Positions 1 to 7,835 of a DNA stretch of 64,000 nucleotides are shown piece after piece (within the stretch, counting starts at the first letter, position 1; every line of letters begins with the position of its first letter). The notes beneath the pieces were generated by a model. That model ran no database searches. It worked only from the letters and a program-made list of their open reading frames with translations, and was not told the DNA's origin. The stretch covers positions 1 through 64,000 of the forward strand of contig JBKCNM010000104.1 in NCBI GenBank assembly GCA_046297395.1. The letters are read 5' to 3'. This DNA comes from JBEICQ01 sp046297395. Lineage in GTDB: Bacteria; Bacteroidota; Bacteroidia; UBA4408. Position numbers and translations under genes: made by a program.

Positions 1-2
1 TA

Positions 3-758
3 ACCGGAGATACCCTTTATCTTGGAAATGGCACTCATCTTATTGTACCCGGAATTTCGGCAGCAAATAATAGTAGTGGAGGCCAAACAGGAATTACACA
101 ACATACCTGCGGAGCAGATAGTGTGCACAATTCCACCCTCATTTACGGCAGCATGACCGACCAGGATGGCAATGTGTATAAAACGATAGTAATAGGCACA
201 CAGGAATGGATGGCAGAAAACCTCAGGGCAAGGACTTATCGGAATGGAGTGGCGATTCCATTGGTTACCGATTTAACTCAGTGGGCAGCGAACTATAACA
301 ATGGTACTGCTTTACCCATGATGTGCTGGTACCTCAACGACAGCGCCACTTATGCATGTCCTTATGGTAGATTGTACAATTGGTATGCAGTTACGAGCAG
401 CAACAATGTGTGCCCAGCGGGCTGGCATGTGCCTTCTGATGCAGAATGGACTACCTTAACCACATTTTTAGGTGGCCAAAATGTAGCGGGTGGCACAATG
501 AAAAGCACGGACACGCAGTATTGGCAAAGCCCCAATGCAGCCGCCGACAACAGCAGCGGTGTTTCAGGTCTTCCGGGCGGTACCCGTAACTTCGATGGTA
601 CATTTGGCATCATTGGCCTCATCGGTTACTGGTGGAGTTCTACGGAGAGCACTCCAGACCATGCCTGGACCCGCACCCTGGTTTACAACTTTGGCCTTGT
701 AAGCATGAACTTCTACGAGAAGACTAATGGGTTTTCTGTCCGTTGCCTCAGGGATTAG
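3..758 (+). CDS. FISUMP-domain surface protein, 5' end cut by window edge
   Basis: This is the C-terminal part of a probably exported protein. The frame is open from the first bases of the window, so the ATG at 123 is internal and the gene starts outside. The stretch from about position 155 to the stop matches the Fibrobacter succinogenes major paralogous (FISUMP) domain common in Bacteroidota. Visible hallmarks are the strings IGTQEWMAENL, YGRLYNWYAV, CPAGWHVPSDAEW, YWWSSTES and a final SVRCLRD. The domain occurs on surface or secreted proteins and its biochemical role is not established. No T9SS sorting domain follows it; the protein ends with the domain. A strong hairpin terminator lies 38 bases after the stop. 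Confident on the domain, uncertain on function. Confidence 0.85.
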   Translation, partial: TGDTLYLGNGTHLIVPGISAANNSSGGQTGITQHTCGADSVHNSTLIYGSMTDQDGNVYKTIVIGTQEWMAENLRARTYRNGVAIPLVTDLTQWAANYNNGTALPMMCWYLNDSATYACPYGRLYNWYAVTSSNNVCPAGWHVPSDAEWTTLTTFLGGQNVAGGTMKSTDTQYWQSPNAAADNSSGVSGLPGGTRNFDGTFGIIGLIGYWWSSTESTPDHAWTRTLVYNFGLVSMNFYEKTNGFSVRCLRD

Positions 759-759
759 A

Positions 760-793
760 ATTCATTTGATTCATTTGACAATTTGACAATTGG
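760..793. repeat. Short direct repeats after the FISUMP gene
   Basis: ATTCATTTG occurs twice in tandem at 760-768 and 769-777. It is followed by the related units ACAATTTG (778-785) and ACAATTGG (786-793). The block leads straight into the terminator hairpin. It looks like slippage-prone intergenic filler and I see no coding capacity in it. Confidence 0.6.
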
Positions 794-795
794 GG

Positions 796-825
796 TTTGG
801 GGCGAAGCCCCAAAGAAATTTTTTT
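796..825 (+). terminator. Intrinsic terminator of the FISUMP gene
   Basis: TTTGGGGC (796-803), loop GAA, GCCCCAAA (807-814) form a perfect 8-bp stem. A run of seven T follows at 819-825, after the short GAAA spacer. Confidence 0.8.
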
Positions 826-845
826 GAGAATGGCACATTGCATGC

Positions 846-864
846 GCACACTTGTCTCGTGTGC
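846..864. promoter_or_regulatory. Inverted repeat upstream of the toxin-antitoxin pair
   Basis: GCACAC (846-851) and GTGTGC (859-864) are perfect 6-bp arms around a 7-base centre, 60 bases before the GTG start at 925. AbiE-type antitoxins are known to repress their own operons through inverted repeats, so this is a candidate operator. That role is inference. Confidence 0.4.
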
Positions 865-924
865 CTTTCATTTCCCCTCTGCGTTCTTTGTCCTTCCTCT
901 TTTCTTTTTGTAAGTTTACCTGCC

Positions 925-1215
925 GTGAAACCGAAGCCCTTATTAAGTGCACAAATCCTGTGGGACATTGAGCCTTCTTCGCTGAATTTTGAGGAGTCGC
1001 CCGATTGGGTGATTGAGCGCGTGTTCGACAGAGGCTCCCTTGAGGAAGTGATGCAAGTAGTAAAATACTATGGTCACGAGTATGTGAAGCAATTCCTCCT
1101 CTCCACTCCCCGTCGTTTGCCGAATCATTCCATTCTTCTCGCCAAAGCCATTTTCAGTGTCAGTTTCTCCGACTTCCTATGCTTAAAAAAGAATCCGTTT
1201 CTCCCGGGATATTAA
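925..1215 (+). CDS. DUF6922-like protein, probable antitoxin partner of AbiEii
   Basis: A small protein of 96 residues. From ILWDIEPSSLNFEE through WVIERVFDRGSLEEV and VKYYGHEYVKQFLL to the end it fits the DUF6922 pattern: a LWD-type start, an IERV..RG.LE block and a terminal half resembling SIFN..DFLCL. Members usually sit directly before an AbiEii nucleotidyltransferase in Bacteroidota, as here. I choose the GTG at 925. The longer frame back to 790 runs through the terminator and a low-complexity, Cys-rich stretch unlike any family member. The gene overlaps the AbiEii gene by 37 bases, indicating coupled translation. An antitoxin role follows from position and family; nothing in the sequence proves it. 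Confidence 0.65.
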   Translation: MKPKPLLSAQILWDIEPSSLNFEESPDWVIERVFDRGSLEEVMQVVKYYGHEYVKQFLLSTPRRLPNHSILLAKAIFSVSFSDFLCLKKNPFLPGY

Positions 1216-1835
1216 AGGTGCTCTATGATTTGATGCGCATCCCCTCCCTCAACCAACACCGGCTGGTGGGAGGAACAGCACTCGCACTGCAAATAGGTCA
1301 TCGAATCTCTGTAGACATTGATTTGTTTTCTGATGCGGCATCCAATTATATAGCAATAGAAAAGGATCTTCTGGAAAAATTTTCAGGAGAGATTCAAGTG
1401 CTTCATCACCTGAACTCATTGTTTGGCAGAGGCTTGTCTTTACATATACAGGGAATTAAAACCGATGTGATCGACTGGAGCGCCCCTTTCTCGTTGCCCC
1501 CTGCGCAAATAGATTTTATTCGCATGGCTTCGCTTGAAGACATCATAAGAATGAAACTTGAAATAATTACTTCACCCCCTGAAATTATTAGATACGACAA
1601 AAAAGATTTTATAGATATCGCTGTTCTGTTTGATTATTTTTCAATCAATGATATGATAAGAATTTTCAGCAAGGCATATCCCAAATTCGCTTCCCCGGAA
1701 AGAAACATCCTTGAAGGCCTTCAATGTGCAGAGCTGGCTGATAAAAAGCCGATGCCAAGAATGCTGATTCCCCTGACTTGGGAAGAGGTAAAAAAGAAAA
1801 TTGATGCCGCAATAAAAGAGTACCTCAGAAAGTAG
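1179..1835 (+). CDS. AbiEii/AbiGii-family nucleotidyltransferase (type IV toxin)
   Basis: A 218-residue member of the AbiEii toxin family, a group of minimal nucleotidyltransferases that act as toxins in type IV toxin-antitoxin and phage abortive-infection modules. The signature sits at residues 30-51: VGGTALALQIGHR followed by SVDIDLFS, giving the GG...L and D-x-D metal-binding pair expected for the fold. A second conserved block, ASLEDIIRMKLEI, lies near residue 115, followed by the KKDFIDIAVL helix. Length is normal for the family and the frame is intact. It overlaps the DUF6922 gene upstream. A weak hairpin and T-run follow about 140 bases after the stop. Confidence 0.85.
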   Translation: MLKKESVSPGILKVLYDLMRIPSLNQHRLVGGTALALQIGHRISVDIDLFSDAASNYIAIEKDLLEKFSGEIQVLHHLNSLFGRGLSLHIQGIKTDVIDWSAPFSLPPAQIDFIRMASLEDIIRMKLEIITSPPEIIRYDKKDFIDIAVLFDYFSINDMIRIFSKAYPKFASPERNILEGLQCAELADKKPMPRMLIPLTWEEVKKKIDAAIKEYLRK

Positions 1836-2135
1836 TGCCGAGAATTTCATTAATGGGATAGGTCCTATGTGGGAATTACCCGGAAATGAAAACCTGTTGA
1901 AGTTCTCCAATCGCTTTCTTATTCCATTGATACCATTTTCAAGTAAGCTGCTTTTCGCGCTTTTACCTAATGTCTGCTCAGTCCGGTATTTCTCATCTGC
2001 TGAGCCTACCTTTTTTTAAAAAACACTTATTTTTTGTTTCACCCCCTACTAAAATGCCAATCTTGTGGATAAAAATGAATAAAAATCATCCTGCCCCCCA
2101 TAAAAAGTCCGTACTATTGCAAAAAAAATAGAAAA
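1836..2135. other. 300-base intergenic region before glnN
   Basis: No convincing reading frame. It holds a weak terminator candidate at 1976-2017, an AT-rich stretch at 2011-2040, a lone DnaA-box-like 9-mer on the minus strand at 2064-2072, and a near-consensus -7 box TACTATTG at 2112-2119, 16 bases before the glnN start. Otherwise I see nothing in it. Confidence 0.5.
1976..2017 (+). terminator. Weak terminator candidate after the AbiEii gene
   Basis: GCTCAG (1976-1981) pairs with CTGAGC (2000-2005) across an 18-base loop, and seven T occupy 2011-2017. The long loop and the 5-base gap before the T-run make it weak. Confidence 0.35.
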
Positions 2136-4325
2136 ATGTCCCAAAATCGCTTTTTTGCCGTGCAGCAGGCCGGGCTGCGCAAACCTGTAGAACCGGAAAC
2201 CGGTACCAACCTGAAGTCGAAAGTATTTGGCAGCAAGGTGTTTGGCCGCGATGCCATGCGGGAATACATGACCCGAGAGACCTTTAATGCCGTGGTTTCA
2301 GCCATCGAAAGCGGCGTGAGCATTGACAGGCGCATCGCCGGAGAAGTGGCGTCTGCCATGAAAACATGGGCACTCGAAAGGGGAGCCACTCACTTCACAC
2401 ATTGGTTTCAGCCATTAACAGGCACAACTGCAGAAAAACACGATTCTTTTTTCGAACCTATTGGGGATGGAAAAGCCATCGAAAATTTTGAAGCCAATCA
2501 ATTGGTGCAGCAGGAACCCGATGCTTCCTCATTCCCTTCAGGTGGGATTCGCAATACTTTTGAAGCCCGCGGCTATACCGCCTGGGACCCCACCTCACCC
2601 GCATTTATGATTGATACCACCCTGTGCGTTCCTACCATTTTTGTGTCTTATACCGGAGAGGCATTAGACCACAAAACTCCATTGCTCAATGCCCTGCACG
2701 CAGTGGACAAAGCAGCCACAGAGGTCTGTCAGTACTTCGATAAAAATGTAACCAAGGTGATTTCTACTCTCGGCTGGGAGCAGGAGTATTTTTTGGTGGA
2801 CCTGGCACTGTATAACGCCCGTCCCGATCTAATGCTATCAGGTCGCACCCTGTTTGGACATGCGCCCGCAAAAGGACAGCAATTGGAAGACCATTATTTT
2901 GGCAGCATACCTGAGAGGGTCATCGCTTTTATGCGTGAGTTTGAGCATGAAAGTATTTGCCTGGGAATTCCCATCCGCACCCGCCACAACGAGGTTGCGC
3001 CCAACCAGTTTGAATGTGCACCTGTGTTCGAAGAAACCAACCTGGCAGTAGATCACAACCAATTGTTAATGGATGTGATGGATAAAATAGCACAGAAACA
3101 CAACTTTAAAGTGCTCCTGCATGAGAAGCCCTTTGCCGGAGTAAATGGCAGCGGGAAACACAACAACTGGTCGCTGGCCACCAACACCGGAAAAAACCTG
3201 CTCTCACCCGGAAAAACGCCCAAGAACAACTTGCAGTTTCTCGCCTTTTTTGTGAACACCATCAAAGCGGTGCATGACAATGCCGATTTGTTGCGCGCAG
3301 CCATTGCCACTGCAGGAAATGAACACAGACTCGGGGCAAATGAGGCGCCTCCGGCCATCATGTCTGTTTTTATTGGACAGCAGCTTACGCGTATCCTGGA
3401 TGAACTGGAGAAAAAAGTAAAAGATGGAAAAATGAGTGCGAATGAAAAAACCGATCTTAAGCTCAACATCGCCCGTATCCCCGAAATTTTACTGGACAAT
3501 ACCGACCGTAACAGAACTTCTCCATTTGCCTTTACAGGCAATAAATTCGAATTCCGCGCGGTAGGTTCTTCAGCCAATTGTGGCCTTTCCATGTGCACCC
3601 TCAACACCATCGTGGCCGATCAACTCATCCGTTTCAAACGCGAGGTGGATGCGCTCATCAATAAGGGCGTGAAGAAAGACGAAGCCATCTTTCAGATCAT
3701 CCGCAACTACATTGCAGATTCCAAAAAAATCCGTTTCGAAGGAAATGGGTACGGAGAGGAATGGGTGAAGGAAGCTGCCAAAAGAGGACTGTCAAACATC
3801 AAAACCGCACCGGATGCACTCGATGCCATGGCGAGCAACAAAGCCGTGCAACTGTTTACTGCACATGGGGTAATGTCGGAAAGAGAAATTCATGCAAGAC
3901 ATGAGATTCAGCTGGAAGCCTACAGCAAAAAAATACAGATTGAAAGTCGCTTGATAGGAGATCTTGCCTTTAACCACATCATTCCTGCTGCCATCCGTTA
4001 CCAGAATATTCTCATTCAAAATGCCCAGGGGCTTAAAATCCTCTTTGGCGAGGCGGAGTTCAAAAAGCAGGCCGCGGGTCAGTTGGAAATCATTCGAGAA
4101 ATTTCAGGACATATCAATGTAATCCGAAAAGAAGTTGAAGGAATGACCGAGGAAAGAAAAAAGTCAAATGCGATAGAAGATGTAAAAAAGAATGCACAAG
4201 CATACTGCAATCGCGTAAAGCCTTACTTTGATGTCATCCGTTACCATGTAGACAAACTGGAGCTGTTGGTAGACAATGAGTTCTGGCCACTTCCAAAGTA
4301 CAGAGAGTTGCTGTGGATGCGCTAA
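2136..4325 (+). CDS. glnN: Type III glutamine synthetase
   Basis: Cytoplasmic glutamine synthetase of the large GSIII class: ATP-dependent formation of glutamine from glutamate and ammonia. The 729-residue length fits GSIII and is far above GSI. The N-terminal strings GATHFTHWFQPLTG and TAEKHDSF (about residues 87-105) are GSIII hallmarks. The metal/glutamate-binding region LGWEQEYFLVD lies near residue 210, APNQFECAP near 288, the glutamate loop NGSGKHNNWS near 337, and the ATP/Arg region RNRTSPFAFTGNKFEFRA near 455. The start MSQNRFF matches family N-termini, and a near-consensus -7 box lies just upstream. Monocistronic, closed by a strong terminator. No PII or amt gene is nearby. Confidence 0.96.
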   Translation: MSQNRFFAVQQAGLRKPVEPETGTNLKSKVFGSKVFGRDAMREYMTRETFNAVVSAIESGVSIDRRIAGEVASAMKTWALERGATHFTHWFQPLTGTTAEKHDSFFEPIGDGKAIENFEANQLVQQEPDASSFPSGGIRNTFEARGYTAWDPTSPAFMIDTTLCVPTIFVSYTGEALDHKTPLLNALHAVDKAATEVCQYFDKNVTKVISTLGWEQEYFLVDLALYNARPDLMLSGRTLFGHAPAKGQQLEDHYFGSIPERVIAFMREFEHESICLGIPIRTRHNEVAPNQFECAPVFEETNLAVDHNQLLMDVMDKIAQKHNFKVLLHEKPFAGVNGSGKHNNWSLATNTGKNLLSPGKTPKNNLQFLAFFVNTIKAVHDNADLLRAAIATAGNEHRLGANEAPPAIMSVFIGQQLTRILDELEKKVKDGKMSANEKTDLKLNIARIPEILLDNTDRNRTSPFAFTGNKFEFRAVGSSANCGLSMCTLNTIVADQLIRFKREVDALINKGVKKDEAIFQIIRNYIADSKKIRFEGNGYGEEWVKEAAKRGLSNIKTAPDALDAMASNKAVQLFTAHGVMSEREIHARHEIQLEAYSKKIQIESRLIGDLAFNHIIPAAIRYQNILIQNAQGLKILFGEAEFKKQAAGQLEIIREISGHINVIRKEVEGMTEERKKSNAIEDVKKNAQAYCNRVKPYFDVIRYHVDKLELLVDNEFWPLPKYRELLWMR

Positions 4326-4356
4326 GCATTATTTCGTTTTACTTGTATTTTCTATG

Positions 4357-4384
4357 GCCTCCCCTTGTGGGAGGCTTTTTTTTA
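4357..4384 (+). terminator. Intrinsic terminator of glnN
   Basis: GCCTCCC (4357-4363), loop CTTGT, GGGAGGC (4369-4375), then a run of eight T from 4376. Confidence 0.85.
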
Positions 4385-4445
4385 CAGCATGTCATCTTTT
4401 TCCAATAATTCTCTAATTTAGCCCCCCAACGATTAGAAATCACCT

Positions 4446-6458
4446 ATGAAAACCATCAAGGTAATCCTTGCATTGCTTGTTTTATGTGGATCCGGAAAGG
4501 TGTTCGCGCAAAAGAACTACACCAAACAAGCCAACAAACTATTCAACAACGGCCTTTATGTACAGGCTATTGAAGCATTTAAGGAAGCCTCAGGCAAAGA
4601 GAGCAAGAAACCCAAAAAAGCTGAACTGATTTTTAAAACAGCTGAGTGCTACAGAATGCTCAACGATTCCAGGAATGCCGAAGCCTGGTACAAAAAAGCC
4701 ATTGCCGCAAAATATCCCGATCCCATCGCTGTGCTTTACATGGCTGATGCCAAAAAAACCCAGGAGAGATATGCCGATGCCATTGTTGATTACAACGAAT
4801 ACGCCAAAATGGTTCCTTCAGACAACCGGGGAAAAGATGGTGCAACTTCCTGTGAATTGGCGCAAAAATGGAAAGACAATCCTACGCGTTATCAGGTGAA
4901 CAACATCATGAGCATCAACTCAAAATGGAGTGATTTTGCACCTGCTTATGCAGACAAAAAGCAAAACCTGATTTTCTTTACCTCTACCCGCGAAGGTTCC
5001 GGAGGAAATAAACCCGACAACACCACCGGGCAGAGTTTCTCGGATATCTACGAGACTCGTCTTGACAAAAAAGGAACCTGGAGCACACCCATGCCGGTTC
5101 CCGATCCAGTAAACACCAAACTGAACGAAGGTTCTGCTCAACTCAATAAAAAACGCGGACGCATGTGGTTCACACGATGCCCCCAGCAAGACAAGCGCAA
5201 CCTGGGTTCTATTCTTTGTGAAACCGAGAAAAAAGGCAATGGATGGGCCGAACCCAAAATTCTCACATTCTGCGCGGATTCCTATTCAGTTGGTCACCCT
5301 TCTATCACCACAGACGAAAAAACTCTTTTCTTCTCATCAGATATGCCCGGAGGCAATGGTGGCAAAGACATCTGGTATGTCAACTACGATAAAAAGGAAG
5401 GAAAATGGAGTGATCCCATCAATGCAGGTCCAATCATCAATACCATGCAAGACGAAATGTTTCCTTTCATTGATGAAAACGGAAATCTTTTCTTCGCCTC
5501 AAATGGCCATATAGGCATGGGCGGATTGGATATCTTTAAAGCTGATAAATCCGGTGATGCTTTCGCTGCACCTGTAAACCTGCAGTATCCCATTAACTCG
5601 GCGGGTGATGATTTTAGTCTGATTACCGATGGCAAAATGGAAAAAGGTTATTTCGCCTCCAACCGAGCCGGTGGAAAAGGCAGCGACGACATCTACTCCT
5701 TTGGGTTGCCTCCACTTTTGTTTACAGTGAGCGGAACCATTTACAATGTGGATACAAAAGAAAAAGTCATTGGGGCACTGGTAAAAATGAATGGTAGCGA
5801 TGGAATGTCTGTTGAAACCAAGACTGATGAAACCGGTTCTTACCGTTTTGATGTAAATGCTGATGGAATGCGTCTCATTAAAAAAGACATATCCTATAAC
5901 CTGGCTGCATCAAAAGAGGATTTCCTGGGCGACAAGGCCGAATTCTCAACACTGGGAATGGAAACCAACAACGATTTTATCAAGGACATGAACATCAAGC
6001 CCATCGTGAAAGAAGTGGCCATCAAGTTGCCGGATATTCTTTATGACCTCAACAAATGGGATTTGAAACCTGAATTTCAGGATAGTCTCAACGGTCTGGT
6101 AAAAACCCTGAATGACAACATGAACATCACCATCGAACTGGGTTCTCATACCGATACAAGAGGTGATAACAAATCCAACTCTGAGCTGGCGCAAAAACGC
6201 GCCCAGAGCGTGGTTGACTTCCTCATCTCCAAAGGCATTGCAGGCGATCGCCTCACTGCAAAAGGATATGGTGAAAGCATGCCACTGATTTCCGACAAAG
6301 AAATCAATGCACTTGCCTCCAATGAAGAAAAAGAGGCCGCCCACGCAAAGAACCGTAGAACAACTTTCAAAATTCTTCGTCAGGATTATGTTCCCAAGGT
6401 GGATCCCAATGCACCTAAGGTGGCTCCCACCATTGAGGATGAATCCGATAGTGAATAA
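4446..6458 (+). CDS. PorE-like TPR / beta-propeller / OmpA protein (T9SS-associated)
   Basis: Exported 670-residue protein. Domains in order: signal peptide (1-21, ending VFAQ), TPR-like helices (about 25-155), PD40/WD40-type propeller repeats (about 158-418; recurring LFFSSD and LFFASN blades, ending GSDDIYSF), a carboxypeptidase-regulatory-like domain (about 422-500; VSGTIYNVDTKEKVIGALV), and a C-terminal OmpA domain (about 528-645; peptidoglycan-contact string ELGSHTDTRGDN and NRRTTF). This four-part order is the one described for PorE of the type IX secretion system, which anchors the machine to peptidoglycan. Four T9SS cargo genes lie in the same window. It ends in a Glu/Asp-rich tail. 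Several paralogues with this layout exist in Bacteroidota, so I do not assign the symbol. Confidence 0.85.
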   Translation: MKTIKVILALLVLCGSGKVFAQKNYTKQANKLFNNGLYVQAIEAFKEASGKESKKPKKAELIFKTAECYRMLNDSRNAEAWYKKAIAAKYPDPIAVLYMADAKKTQERYADAIVDYNEYAKMVPSDNRGKDGATSCELAQKWKDNPTRYQVNNIMSINSKWSDFAPAYADKKQNLIFFTSTREGSGGNKPDNTTGQSFSDIYETRLDKKGTWSTPMPVPDPVNTKLNEGSAQLNKKRGRMWFTRCPQQDKRNLGSILCETEKKGNGWAEPKILTFCADSYSVGHPSITTDEKTLFFSSDMPGGNGGKDIWYVNYDKKEGKWSDPINAGPIINTMQDEMFPFIDENGNLFFASNGHIGMGGLDIFKADKSGDAFAAPVNLQYPINSAGDDFSLITDGKMEKGYFASNRAGGKGSDDIYSFGLPPLLFTVSGTIYNVDTKEKVIGALVKMNGSDGMSVETKTDETGSYRFDVNADGMRLIKKDISYNLAASKEDFLGDKAEFSTLGMETNNDFIKDMNIKPIVKEVAIKLPDILYDLNKWDLKPEFQDSLNGLVKTLNDNMNITIELGSHTDTRGDNKSNSELAQKRAQSVVDFLISKGIAGDRLTAKGYGESMPLISDKEINALASNEEKEAAHAKNRRTTFKILRQDYVPKVDPNAPKVAPTIEDESDSE

Positions 6459-6470
6459 ACTCATGCATCC

Positions 6471-6499
6471 AATCCCGCGAAACCCGCGGGATTTTTTTT
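6471..6499 (+). terminator. Terminator whose T-tract abuts the purM start codon
   Basis: AATCCCGCG (6471-6479), loop AAACC, CGCGGGATT (6485-6493) form a 9-bp stem. The T-run is 6492-6499, and the next base (6500) is the A of the purM ATG. Confidence 0.85.
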
Positions 6500-7690
6500 A
6501 TGTCAGATAAATACAACAGGAGAGGAGTATCGGCGAGCAAGGAGGATGTGCACGCCGCCATCAAAGGATTGGACAAAGGAATTTTTCCCAATGCCTTCTG
6601 TAAGATATTGCCTGACTTCTTTGAAAACAATCCGGAACAATGCCTGATTATGCACGCTGATGGGGCTGGTACAAAATCTGCACTGGCCTATTTGGTATGG
6701 AAGGAAACAGGTGATCTTTCAGTATTCAAAGGACTAGCCCAGGATGCCCGGGTGATGAATACCGACGACCTGATGTGCTGTGGTGCACTTGGTCCGTTTG
6801 TATTTTCTTCTGCCATTGCCCGCAACAAACTGCGAATCCCCGGAGAAGTCATCAGAGAAGTGATACAAGGAACCCGGGAGTTTATAGAAATGCTCAACCA
6901 ATGGGGCATCCCTTCAACCCTCGCAGGGGGAGAAACAGCAGATACAGGAGACCTTGTACAAACAATTATCGTGGATTCAACAATCGTGTGCAGGTTTCCG
7001 AAAAAACAGGTCATTGCACTGGACCAATTAGCCCCGGGCCAAGTAATTGTTGGGTTTGAAAGTGATGGCCTCGCCAAATGGGAATCTGATTACAATGCAG
7101 GCATGGGAAGTAACGGACTTACCTCTGCAAGACATGATTTATTCTCCGGCAGTTACAAGAAAAAATATCCTGAAACATTTGATGGGCAATTGCCCGAAGA
7201 GGTTGTTTATGCCGGTTCAGCGCTTGTGAGTGATCTCCTTGGGTATGATCATCCTTATGCAGGGAAAGGAAGTGTTTCAGTTGGGAAAGCAGTGCTTTCA
7301 CCTACGCGAACCTACCTTCCACTCGCTGTGCAGATGATCAGAGAGTTTGGACCACAAATCAAAGGAATGATTCATTGCTCCGGTGGCGGGCAAACCAAAA
7401 TATTGCATTTTCTTCCACCCGAAATTCATGTCATCAAAGAGGATATGTTTCCGATAAATCCGCTGTTTTCTTTGATACAAAAGCAGTCACAAACTTCTTT
7501 GCACGAAATGTACCGTGTGTTTAACATGGGCCACAGACTAGAAGTAATAGTAGATGAAAATATTGCAGAGCACCTTGTTGCCTTGGGCAAGGAAAATCAT
7601 GTACAGGCAAAAATCATCGGACGCCTCAGCACCGGTCAGGAACATCGATTGGTGATTTGTTCTCAGGGAGAATACCTAACCTACAATTGA
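6500..7690 (+). CDS. purM: AIR synthase family protein (PurM-like)
   Basis: Cytoplasmic purine-biosynthesis enzyme of the AIR synthase family, which closes the imidazole ring of formylglycinamidine ribonucleotide with ATP. The 396-residue protein has the N-terminal block RRGVSASKEDVHAAIK, the phosphate loop MHADGAGTKSALAY (about 50-64), the ATP-related NTDDLMCCGA (about 91-100) and the LAGGETADTGDLV block (about 141). The form is the one usual in Bacteroidota; databases often call it AIR synthase-related. The start at 6500 is fixed by the conserved N-terminus, which leaves no room between the terminator of the previous gene and the ATG. No other pur gene is adjacent. Confidence 0.85.
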   Translation: MSDKYNRRGVSASKEDVHAAIKGLDKGIFPNAFCKILPDFFENNPEQCLIMHADGAGTKSALAYLVWKETGDLSVFKGLAQDARVMNTDDLMCCGALGPFVFSSAIARNKLRIPGEVIREVIQGTREFIEMLNQWGIPSTLAGGETADTGDLVQTIIVDSTIVCRFPKKQVIALDQLAPGQVIVGFESDGLAKWESDYNAGMGSNGLTSARHDLFSGSYKKKYPETFDGQLPEEVVYAGSALVSDLLGYDHPYAGKGSVSVGKAVLSPTRTYLPLAVQMIREFGPQIKGMIHCSGGGQTKILHFLPPEIHVIKEDMFPINPLFSLIQKQSQTSLHEMYRVFNMGHRLEVIVDENIAEHLVALGKENHVQAKIIGRLSTGQEHRLVICSQGEYLTYN

Positions 7691-7726
7691 TTTTTTTACT
7701 TATCAGTAGATTTTGTCTGAGTTATA

Positions 7727-7739
7727 GGCAATACTTGCC
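7727..7739. repeat. Small inverted repeat between purM and the metalloprotease
   Basis: GGCAA (727-731) TAC TTGCC (735-739) in the 145-base gap. Too short to call a terminator with no T-run. Could be an operator half of the downstream gene. Confidence 0.3.
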
Positions 7740-7809
7740 AATTATCGAAAATGCAGTTTAATGCCGATGTTTTTTTGAACTTTTCCATACCTTGTTTGTC
7801 AATCTTTTT

Positions 7810-7825
7810 CGTAATTACTATTACG
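7810..7825 (+). repeat. Hairpin just upstream of the metalloprotease start
   Basis: CGTAAT (7810-7815), loop TACT, ATTACG (7820-7825) end one base before the in-frame ATG at 7827. This favours the second ATG at 7836 as the true start and might tune initiation. Confidence 0.45.
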
Positions 7826-7835
7826 CATGTGCAGA

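Noticed and set aside
790..924. N-terminal extension of the DUF6922 frame back to 790
   Set aside because: It overlaps the terminator hairpin and the inverted repeat, and its sequence is low-complexity and Cys-rich with no family match. The GTG at 925 fits the family N-terminus.
2064..2072. DnaA-box-like TTATCCACA (minus strand) before glnN
   Set aside because: A single 9-mer of this degeneracy is expected by chance about twice in 64 kb on two strands; no second box or AT-unwinding cluster is near.
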